A stretch of 31,761 bases of DNA from CAG-103 sp045112425 (lineage in GTDB: Bacteria; Bacillota; Clostridia; Oscillospirales; Oscillospiraceae), in NCBI GenBank assembly GCA_045112425.1, contig JBGUHV010000187.1:1-31761 (forward strand). The letters are read 5' to 3'. A model generated the notes under the pieces. It worked only from the letters and a program-made list of their open reading frames with translations, searched no databases and was not told the DNA's origin. Numbering within the stretch: position 1 is the first letter of the stretch; each line of letters begins with the position of its first letter. A program made the position numbers and the translations under genes. Below are positions 1 through 5,358 of the stretch, in pieces.

Positions 1-127
1 CCATCGCCCTTCGGTTGGTCGGCGCGAGGGCTCGCGTGACGCTTCGCCTCAGGGAGTTTTTCCGCCGCACATGTCGCCGGAAAAACGATTTGATTCAATT
101 TGCCCTGTCGGGCAAACTCTGCGAGGC
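1..127 (-). repeat. Dispersed hairpin element, copy 1 (cut by window edge)
   Basis: Read on the minus strand, this is a copy of the element also found at 5125-5322 and 12322-12600. It holds the 20-nt core ttttccggcgacatgtgcgg (65-84), identical in all three copies. In front of the core is a hairpin with stem 99-105/110-116 (tttgccc/gggcaaa), at the same place as hairpins of different sequence in the other copies. The shared phrase ctcgcgccgaccaa follows the core, and the rest runs off the window. The copy starts about 30 nt beyond the T-tract of the marR terminator, oriented with marR. The function is unknown. Confidence 0.75.
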
Positions 128-159
128 CATCGTAGGGACCGACGACCTCGGCTGCCCGC

Positions 160-197
160 AAAAAAACAGCAGTCCGCCTTTGGGGCGGCCTGCTGTT
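160..197 (-). terminator. Rho-independent terminator of the LUD-DUF308-marR operon
   Basis: On the minus strand the stem aacagcag...ctgctgtt, with inner pairs ccgcc/ggcgg, is followed by seven T. It begins 7 nt beyond the marR stop codon. The stem base (acagca/tgctgt) resembles that of the sleB terminator at 30875-30905. Confidence 0.85.
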
Positions 198-203
198 TTG
201 CTC

Positions 204-641
204 TTAAAATTCCGTTTCCGGCATCAATTCCTCGCTCATCACGCTGAGCATTTTCGAGAACGTCTCCAGCTCCTCGGGGGTGAAGCGCTGCTGCATGCGG
301 TCCATGACCGTGTCGACGTAGCTCTTCATCAGCCCGCTGTAGTGGTAGTACTTCTCGGAGAGCTTGAGATGATACTCGCGGCGGTCAATGTCGGAGTTCT
401 CCTTCACGATATAGCCCTTCTTGATGAGGCTGTTGACCTTATAGGTTGCGTTCGACTGGCTGATACCCAGAAAATCCGCGAACTGGCTGATCGTGGGGGA
501 GTCGAGCTGCTTGATGATCTCCACCGAGAACGCCTCCATCGCGCTCAGCGAGCCCTCGCGCTCGCGCACGAGCGAGAACAGCCGGCGGAAAAACTCCACC
601 TTGAACTTGTCATAAACCGACAGAAAATTTTCTTCCAGCAT
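204..641 (-). CDS. MarR-family transcriptional regulator
   Basis: A 145-residue protein of normal MarR length. A winged helix-turn-helix covers about residues 45-105: a helix-turn-helix around SPTISQFADFLGISQSNATY, then VNSLIKKGYI and a wing with DIDRREYHL, matching the MarR DxRxxxxxLT-like wing. Flanking helices would form the dimer interface. The ATG is preceded by aaggaggt, which lies inside the 3' end of the DUF308 gene; the gap between the two genes is 3 nt, so translation is probably coupled. It is the last gene of a LUD-DUF308-marR operon and probably autoregulates it: a 19-nt imperfect palindrome overlaps the operon promoter (2032-2050). The ligand is unknown. Confidence 0.9.
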   Translation of the reverse strand: MLEENFLSVYDKFKVEFFRRLFSLVREREGSLSAMEAFSVEIIKQLDSPTISQFADFLGISQSNATYKVNSLIKKGYIVKENSDIDRREYHLKLSEKYYHYSGLMKSYVDTVMDRMQQRFTPEELETFSKMLSVMSEELMPETEF

Positions 642-644
642 CGC

Positions 645-1355
645 TCAACCTCCTTTCTCCTGCGTCACTTCCGGCGCGTTGGCTTCCGCCGGGGGCAGCT
701 CGGCCGCCGCGGCGATTGCTTCGTCAAAATCGGGGAAGGGATCCGTCTCCGTCACGACCTCGCCCGTCGTCTCGATGGCGGTGGCCTCGTCCACGGCGTC
801 CTTGACCTTTTTCTTCACGTCCTTGACGAAGATCGTGGCATAGATCACCGTGCAGAGGTTCTGCAGTCCGTCCGCCACAAGGGCGATGCCCATCATGATG
901 CTGAGCACGTGCTGACCCTTGAACGTGTCGAAGATGAGCAGCAGCCCGAGCACGAGACTCACGCAGGTGAACAGCAGGGTGATCCACCAGCTGCGCGCGC
1001 CCATGCGCTTGGAGTCCATGGCAACCTGCAGCTTGAACACGCAGTCGACCAGGATGAACAGGCCGATCACGACGTCCATCACGCCCGCGACCTCCGGCGC
1101 GCGCCAGAGCAGGAACACGCCCGCCACGATGGCAAACGCGCCCGTGGCGAAGTCATACCGCAGGCCGACGCCCTCGAGCTCGCGCACGAAGTAGCCGATG
1201 ATCCGCGCCAGACCGAACAGCACCGCGACGCCGCCGAGGAACCGGCAGAAATATACCATCGAGGTGTCCGGCCGGGCGATGAGCAGCACGCCCAGCGCGA
1301 TGAAAAACACGCTCACGAGCAGATACGCCCATTTGATGCGCTTGAAAACCCTCAT
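645..1355 (-). CDS. DUF308 (HdeD-like) membrane protein
   Basis: A 236-residue integral membrane protein with about six hydrophobic segments in the first 180 residues, paired as in the DUF308/HdeD family (for example around WAYLLVSVFFIALGVLLIA and YDFATGAFAIVAGVFLLW). It ends in a charged cytoplasmic tail of about 55 residues, rich in Lys, then in Ala/Glu/Pro. HdeD of Escherichia coli is linked to acid resistance, but the biochemical role of the family is not known. The ATG has an AAGAAGG-type ribosome site 7 nt upstream. It sits 21 nt after the LUD gene and 3 nt before marR, so all three should be co-transcribed. No function beyond membrane stress is inferred. Confidence 0.85.
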   Translation of the reverse strand: MRVFKRIKWAYLLVSVFFIALGVLLIARPDTSMVYFCRFLGGVAVLFGLARIIGYFVRELEGVGLRYDFATGAFAIVAGVFLLWRAPEVAGVMDVVIGLFILVDCVFKLQVAMDSKRMGARSWWITLLFTCVSLVLGLLLIFDTFKGQHVLSIMMGIALVADGLQNLCTVIYATIFVKDVKKKVKDAVDEATAIETTGEVVTETDPFPDFDEAIAAAAELPPAEANAPEVTQEKGG

Positions 1356-1376
1356 TTTGACGCCTTCTTTCGTCTG

Positions 1377-1982
1377 TTACAGGCCGAGCTCCTCTTCGAT
1401 GAGCACGACCTCGAGCTTCTGCATGTCGAACATTTTACCCCAGAGCACGAGCAGACCGTTGCAGCAGCGGTCCTTCGCGCGGCAGTCCCAGCACTTGCCG
1501 CCGCCCTTCTCGCTCTGGCAGGGCTGAGAACCGGCGAAGCGCGCGATGTTCTGCACGGCGGCGGTATTCCGCGCGCGGAAGAGCGCCTTGTCGAAGTCCT
1601 CCTCAATCTTGTTCACGCCCGCCACGATGTAAACATCCTTGCCCGGGCCGTAGACCATGGCGGCGAGGCGGTTGCCGCGCCCATCGATGTTGATGATCTG
1701 TCCGTCCTCGGTGATGGCGTTCGCGCTCGAGAGATAGGTCTGCGCCGTGAGCGCCTTGTCCAGCGTCGGGATGCCGGGCTCTCTCCAGTGCCAGAAGACC
1801 TCGTTCGTTTCCTTCAGGCGGTCATAGATGCCGAGCTCGTCGAGCGTTTTGCTGCCGCCCATGCCGACGGTCGTGTTTTGAATGACGCCGGCGAGATAGT
1901 CGGCGGCCTCCTCCTTCGTGGCGAAGCGGGAGACGGCAAAGCCGCGCCCCTGCAGCGCCCGGATGGTTTTTTCCAGATCCAT
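1377..1982 (-). CDS. LUD-domain protein (LutC/YkgG-like)
   Basis: A 201-residue protein with a LUD (lactate utilisation, DUF162) fold. Visible are the N-terminal region RGFAVSRFATKEEAADYL, the glycine segment VGMGGSKTLDELG (about 39-51), and the core TAQTYLSSANAITEDGQIINIDGRGNR...YGPGKDVYIVAGVNKI (about 79-127). The C-terminal tail has Cys residues in the pattern C-x7-C-x2-C-x4-CC (about 154-173). Such a cysteine cluster could hold a metal or Fe-S centre; this is inference. LutC acts with LutA and LutB in lactate oxidation, but neither is present here, so a lactate role is not supported. The start has GGAGGG at 7 nt. First gene of the operon with DUF308 and marR. Confidence 0.85.
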   Translation of the reverse strand: MDLEKTIRALQGRGFAVSRFATKEEAADYLAGVIQNTTVGMGGSKTLDELGIYDRLKETNEVFWHWREPGIPTLDKALTAQTYLSSANAITEDGQIINIDGRGNRLAAMVYGPGKDVYIVAGVNKIEEDFDKALFRARNTAAVQNIARFAGSQPCQSEKGGGKCWDCRAKDRCCNGLLVLWGKMFDMQKLEVVLIEEELGL

Positions 1983-2030
1983 GGGTATCCCTCCGTTCAG
2001 ATCCGATGGTGGTATTGATTGCTTAAATGA

Positions 2031-2059
2031 ATTGTATCATTTTCATTCAACTGCGTCAA
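2031..2059 (-). promoter_or_regulatory. Promoter of the LUD-DUF308-marR operon with a candidate MarR operator
   Basis: On the minus strand TTGACG (2054-2059), 17 nt, TACAAT (2031-2036). The spacer and -10 box contain an imperfect 19-nt palindrome (2032-2050; minus-strand ends ttg.at and at.caa), the size expected for a MarR site. The promoter is clear; the operator is a guess. Confidence 0.75.
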
Positions 2060-2066
2060 TTCGCAA

Positions 2067-2095
2067 TTGTATCTTCTTTACAGATTTGTTATAAT
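2067..2095 (+). promoter_or_regulatory. Promoter of the PAP2 gene
   Basis: TTGTAT (2067-2072), 17 nt, TATAAT (2090-2095) with an extended -10 TG (2087-2088). The -35 box is weak, the -10 box perfect. It lies back-to-back with the LUD-operon promoter, so a regulator bound at 2032-2050 could affect both. Confidence 0.75.
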
Positions 2096-2126
2096 GACTT
2101 CCGTATCAAAGAGGGAGGCCATTTCC

Positions 2127-3044
2127 ATGCAACTGCTTTACATCCTCGAACAGCTCCGCACGCCGGCGCTCACGAAGGCGCTCTCCGCGCTGACCTATTT
2201 CGGCGGCGTCTACGGCTTTATGGTGCTGAGCATCATCGTCTTCTGGTGCCTCGACAAGCGCTGCGGCTATTTCATGCTCTCGCTCGGCTTTCTCGGCACG
2301 GTGATGAACCAGTTTCTGAAGATCATCTTCCGCGTTCCGCGCCCGTGGGTGCTCGATCCGAGCTTTGAGCCCGTGGAGTCCGCCGTAGCTGACGCCGGCG
2401 GCTTCTCCTTCCCGAGCGGCCACACGCAGAACGTCTTTGCCACCTTCGGCGGCGTCTTCGCATGGACGAAGAAGACCTGGCTCAAGATCGTCTGCGCCGT
2501 GCTGATCGTGCTCGTGGCCTTCTCGCGCATGTATCTCGGCGTGCACACGCCGCTGGACGTGGGCGTGTCCGCCGTGCTCGGTATCGTTCTGCTGGTGGTT
2601 CTCTATCCGCTGTTTCGCAGTCTGGAGGAGCACCCCAACCGGTTTTACGGCTTTCTCGCCGTGCTCGCCGTACTGCTCGCGGCCTTCCTGCTCTATTCCT
2701 ATCTCTGGCCCTTCCCGGACTGGATGTATGCCGAGGAGCACGTCGTGAATCTCATTGAGGCGCGGCACAACGCGAGCCTGCTCACCGGCGCGCTCGCGGC
2801 GCTCACGATTGCCTACACGCTCGATATCCGCCGCACGCACTTCGGCACGAAGGCCGTCTGGTGGGCGCAGGTGCTCAAGGTCGTGCTCGGCCTCGTCATT
2901 ACCCTCGCGCTCATCGAGGGCACGAAGGCCGTCCTCGGACGGAGCGACGCCGTCACCGCCGTGCGCTATTTCCTCGGCGTGCTCTTCGCCGCCGGCGTCT
3001 GGCCGATGACCTTCGCCTGGTTCGGTCGTCTGGGGAAAAAGTGA
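2127..3044 (+). CDS. PAP2-family membrane phosphatase
   Basis: A 305-residue polytopic membrane protein with all three PAP2 phosphatase motifs in order: KIIFRVPRP (KxxxxxxRP), FPSGHTQN (PSGH) and SRMYLGVHTPLDV (SRxxxxxHxxxD). The His of the last two motifs and the Arg/Lys residues form the phosphate site in this family. Such enzymes remove phosphate from lipid phosphates, for example phosphatidate or undecaprenyl diphosphate; the substrate cannot be told from sequence. Beyond the catalytic core there is a C-terminal extension of about 120 residues with several extra hydrophobic segments. The ATG at 2127 is chosen because gagggagg lies 8 nt upstream; the frame is open further upstream but without a ribosome site. 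The stop codon directly abuts the hairpin block at 3045. Confidence 0.92.
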   Translation: MQLLYILEQLRTPALTKALSALTYFGGVYGFMVLSIIVFWCLDKRCGYFMLSLGFLGTVMNQFLKIIFRVPRPWVLDPSFEPVESAVADAGGFSFPSGHTQNVFATFGGVFAWTKKTWLKIVCAVLIVLVAFSRMYLGVHTPLDVGVSAVLGIVLLVVLYPLFRSLEEHPNRFYGFLAVLAVLLAAFLLYSYLWPFPDWMYAEEHVVNLIEARHNASLLTGALAALTIAYTLDIRRTHFGTKAVWWAQVLKVVLGLVITLALIEGTKAVLGRSDAVTAVRYFLGVLFAAGVWPMTFAWFGRLGKK

Positions 3045-3144
3045 TGATTTGATCATCAACTCATCATCCGTTGAGAAACACAAGCCCGGGGCTTGTGTTG
3101 GGAAATAAAAGCCTCGCAGGCTTTTATTTCAGATGATCAAATCA
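3045..3144 (+). repeat. Multi-hairpin element A (13-bp outer stem enclosing two long hairpins)
   Basis: The outer stem 3045-3057 (tgatttgatcatc) pairs perfectly with 3132-3144. Inside are two hairpins: 3077-3086/3090-3099 (aacacaagcc, 3-nt loop) and 3102-3114/3118-3130 (gaaataaaagcct, loop cgc), plus a weak one near 3057-3073. It starts at the nucleotide after the PAP2 stop codon. It has no T-tract, so it is not a standard terminator. The function is unknown. Confidence 0.85.
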
Positions 3145-3151
3145 CAACGTT

Positions 3152-3224
3152 GTAATCATTTGGCGTGCGAGTACGCCAAATATGCGGTCATGACCGCATA
3201 CTTCCGCTTTGCGGAAGTGATTAC
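3152..3224 (+). repeat. Cloverleaf element B (four-way junction with no unpaired junction bases)
   Basis: A closing stem gtaatca (3152-3158)/tgattac (3218-3224) encloses three hairpins lying end to end: 3159-3180 (tttggcgt/acgccaaa), 3181-3200 (a 20-nt perfect palindrome, tatgcggtcatgaccgcata) and 3201-3217 (cttccgc/gcggaag, loop ttt). Every base belongs to a stem or a loop. A short palindrome (3144-3153) links it to element A. It ends 10 nt before the -35 box of the next gene. Confidence 0.9.
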
Positions 3225-3234
3225 TTAGTTTTGT

Positions 3235-3263
3235 TTGACTTGCGCCGATAAGTGTGCTAGAAT
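3235..3263 (+). promoter_or_regulatory. Promoter of the pseudokinase/lectin gene
   Basis: TTGACT (3235-3240), 17 nt, TAGAAT (3258-3263), 62 nt before the chosen ATG. It makes the receptor gene independent of the PAP2 gene upstream. Confidence 0.85.
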
Positions 3264-3325
3264 GAAATGAATTGATAGAAAACTGTAACTTTTCGTGCCT
3301 GCGAAAAGACAGAAAGGAATGCAGT

Positions 3326-5080
3326 ATGGAACAGAACGCAAATGTTCTCGGCGCCGGGCTTTACCGCCTGAACCGGGACGCATTGGCCGCGCTGGCGCAG
3401 GATTTGTGCCGGCAGCTGACCGCGCGCGGGGCGTACCATGGCGGCATCCGTCCGGACAATCTCGCCTGCGATGAGCAGGGCCGCTGCTTCCTCGGCGAGG
3501 ACGTCGGCGGCGACGTGAACCGGGAGTGGACCCCGGCGGAGCTGGAATACATGGCGCCCGAGGTCTTCTGGAGCGGCAATCGCACGCTCGCGGCGGACGT
3601 GTATTCCATCGGTATGCTGCTCTATGCCGGTGTGACCGGCGGCCAGCTGCCCTTCACGCCGAAGGACCCGAGTCCGAACGATCAGGCGGAGGCGCTGCGC
3701 CGGCGCATGAGCGGCGAGGCGCTGCCGATCCCGAAGACCGCCGGCAAGCACCTCGGCGCCGTCATTGAAAAAGCCACGCAGTTCCGCGCGGACGACCGGT
3801 ATGAATCGCCCGCCGAGCTCGATCAGGCGCTGGAGGAAGCGCGCGAGGCGATCCGAACCTACATCCCGCCCGCAAGGGAGATGCTCTGCAAGCCCGTGCA
3901 GGAGCTGACCGAAATGGAGCGGCTGCTGCTCGAGGTGCTCACGGAGAAGGCCGAGGCCGAGGAGGCCGCGCGCCGTGCCGAGGAGGAAGCGCGTCTGGCC
4001 GCCGAGCGAGAGGCTGCCGAGGCGGCGGAACGCGAGGCTGCCGAGCGTCGTGCCGTCGAAGAGGCGGCGCGTCAGGAGGCGCTGCGCAGGGCTGCCGAGG
4101 AGGCCGGGGAGGACGAGCTGCTCACGCCCGAGCTGCTCGAGGCGGCCGGGGAGGACGAGGCGGAAACGCCCGCCGAGACAGCGCCGGAAGCGCCCGCAGA
4201 GGAAGCGCCCGCAGAGGAAGCGCCCGCAGAGGACGAAGCGCCGAAGCCGATCAAAAAGCCCGGCGTCGACCCCGCGCTGGTGGAGGCCATTTCCGCCTCC
4301 GTCGCCCAGCGCATGGCGCAGCCGGATCCCAGAGTGAAGGACACGCCCACCGTTCCCGCCGACAAGCAGGTGGAGGAGGCTGAGCGCATCTCCCGCCAGC
4401 TCGAGCAGATGGAATGGATCGGGCATAACCGGGGCGGCAAGCAGAGCCACTCCGGCTGGATCGTGTTTCTCCTGTGCCTCATCGCGCTGGTGCTCGGCGC
4501 GCTGATTCTGCACAGCATCGGCGCCATCAGCGGCAGACCCCGCCCGGCGCAGACGCCGGAGGAGACGCCGGTTGAGAGCGTTCTGCCCGTCGATCCGGAG
4601 ACCTCCGCCGAGCCGACCGAGCCGGCCGAGACCGCGGAGCCCACGGCGACGCCTGAGCCCACCGCCACGCCCGCACCGCAGCCGACCTATGAGATCATCG
4701 TCTCCGACGCCTCGTGGGAGCAGGCCAAGGTCGAGGCCGAGGCCAAGGGCGGCCACCTCGCGGTCATCCGCAGCGCGGAGGATCTGCAGAAGGTCGCCGA
4801 GCTCGCGGCCAATTCCGGCGCAAAGTACGTCTGGATCGGCCTGTACCGCGGCGAGGACGGCGAGCTGCACTGGGTTGCCGACAATCCCAGCCCCTATGCG
4901 GTCTGGGCCAGCGGCGAGCCCTCCGTGCGCGACAGCTACACCGGCAATCCCGAGAACTACGTTCTCATCGCCAACTCTGCCGGCACCTGGAGCTTCAACG
5001 ACTGCGGCAACAACCCCGCCGGCGACTATCCCCGCTTCTACAGCGGCGTGCTGGCGTATGTAGTGCAGTACGACAACTGA
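3326..5080 (+). CDS. Transmembrane protein: kinase C-lobe (degenerate) + coiled coil + C-type-lectin-like domain
   Basis: A 584-residue single-pass membrane protein. Residues 1-195 resemble only the C-lobe of a Ser/Thr kinase: HGGIRPDN (38-45) at the HRDxxxxN catalytic loop, FLGED (55-59) at the DFG position, MAPE (76-79) as the APE motif, ADVYSIGMLLY (90-100) as helix F. The catalytic HRD Asp is Gly, and there is no N-lobe: no glycine loop, VAIK Lys or C-helix Glu. It is probably a pseudokinase. Next come an Ala/Glu/Arg coiled coil (about 205-262), an acidic Pro/Glu linker with three EAPAE repeats, a membrane segment (377-399), a Pro/Thr-rich stalk (404-453), and an external C-type-lectin-like domain (454-584: WIGLY, EPS, ENYVLI, TWSFNDC). 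This domain has one Cys, so no usual disulfides. The ATG is chosen for agaaagga 7 nt upstream. Ligand and partner are unknown. Confidence 0.8.
   Translation: MEQNANVLGAGLYRLNRDALAALAQDLCRQLTARGAYHGGIRPDNLACDEQGRCFLGEDVGGDVNREWTPAELEYMAPEVFWSGNRTLAADVYSIGMLLYAGVTGGQLPFTPKDPSPNDQAEALRRRMSGEALPIPKTAGKHLGAVIEKATQFRADDRYESPAELDQALEEAREAIRTYIPPAREMLCKPVQELTEMERLLLEVLTEKAEAEEAARRAEEEARLAAEREAAEAAEREAAERRAVEEAARQEALRRAAEEAGEDELLTPELLEAAGEDEAETPAETAPEAPAEEAPAEEAPAEDEAPKPIKKPGVDPALVEAISASVAQRMAQPDPRVKDTPTVPADKQVEEAERISRQLEQMEWIGHNRGGKQSHSGWIVFLLCLIALVLGALILHSIGAISGRPRPAQTPEETPVESVLPVDPETSAEPTEPAETAEPTATPEPTATPAPQPTYEIIVSDASWEQAKVEAEAKGGHLAVIRSAEDLQKVAELAANSGAKYVWIGLYRGEDGELHWVADNPSPYAVWASGEPSVRDSYTGNPENYVLIANSAGTWSFNDCGNNPAGDYPRFYSGVLAYVVQYDN
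4187..4231 (+). repeat. 15-bp tandem repeat, 3 copies, in the pseudokinase/lectin gene
   Basis: The unit gaagcgcccgcagag occurs three times without change and encodes EAPAE in the cytoplasmic linker. Identical units mean recent expansion or homogenisation; copy number may vary between strains. Confidence 0.9.
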
Positions 5081-5090
5081 ACCAATTGAA

Positions 5091-5123
5091 AAAGACGCGC
5101 CGGATCTCCGGTGCGTCTTTTTT
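5091..5123 (+). terminator. Terminator of the pseudokinase/lectin gene
   Basis: Stem aaagacgcgccgga/tccggtgcgtctt (one G-T pair) followed by six T, starting 10 nt after the stop codon. The stem is nearly the same as that at 5325-5358. Confidence 0.9.
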
Positions 5124-5124
5124 G

Positions 5125-5322
5125 CCTGCAGGGAAGCCTCGCAGAGTTCGCGGCATTGCCGCGAAAAATTCCAATTCTGTTTTTCCGGCGACATGTGCGG
5201 TGGAAAAACTCCCTAAGGCGCGGCTGATGCCGCGCCCTCGCGCCGACCAAGGCGGGCAAAGCCTGCCGCGATGGAGCGCGAGTTTCCCTTCGACCGTCAA
5301 AGAACATGGTTCTTTGACGGTC
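5125..5322 (+). repeat. Dispersed hairpin element, copy 2 (complete)
   Basis: It begins right after the terminator T-tract and contains in order: a hairpin 5147-5154/5158-5165 (ttcgcggc/gccgcgaa); the 20-nt core (5181-5200); a hairpin 5217-5224/5229-5236 (ggcgcggc/gccgcgcc); an outer stem ctcgcgc (5237-5243)/gcgcgag (5276-5282) around an inner hairpin 5251-5257/5261-5267; and a final 14-bp perfect hairpin 5292-5305/5309-5322 (gaccgtcaaagaac, loop atg). It sits between two tail-to-tail genes and between two near-identical terminators. It codes for nothing convincing. Confidence 0.85.
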
Positions 5323-5324
5323 TC

Positions 5325-5358
5325 AAAAAGACGCACCGGATGTCCGGTGCGTCTTTTT
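5325..5358. terminator. Bidirectional terminator between hairpin element copy 2 and mutS
   Basis: The perfect stem aaaaagacgcaccgga (5325-5340)/tccggtgcgtcttttt (5343-5358) has a 2-nt loop and A and T runs on both sides, so it can end mutS (minus) and readthrough from the left (plus). The mutS stop codon overlaps the end of the T-run. Confidence 0.9.

Noticed and set aside
15..2018. 667-codon plus-strand frame at the left edge
   Set aside because: It crosses a repeat, a terminator and three minus-strand genes with good ribosome sites; composition is shadow-like.
3152..3224. tRNA gene (73 nt cloverleaf with a 7-bp closing stem)
   Set aside because: No conserved tRNA bases, no D-loop GG or T-loop TTC, loops far too short, no anticodon loop of 7 nt.
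5125..5322. Small protein-coding gene in the hairpin element
   Set aside because: Open frames through it differ between copies and have no ribosome site; the shared signal is hairpin structure, not codon use.
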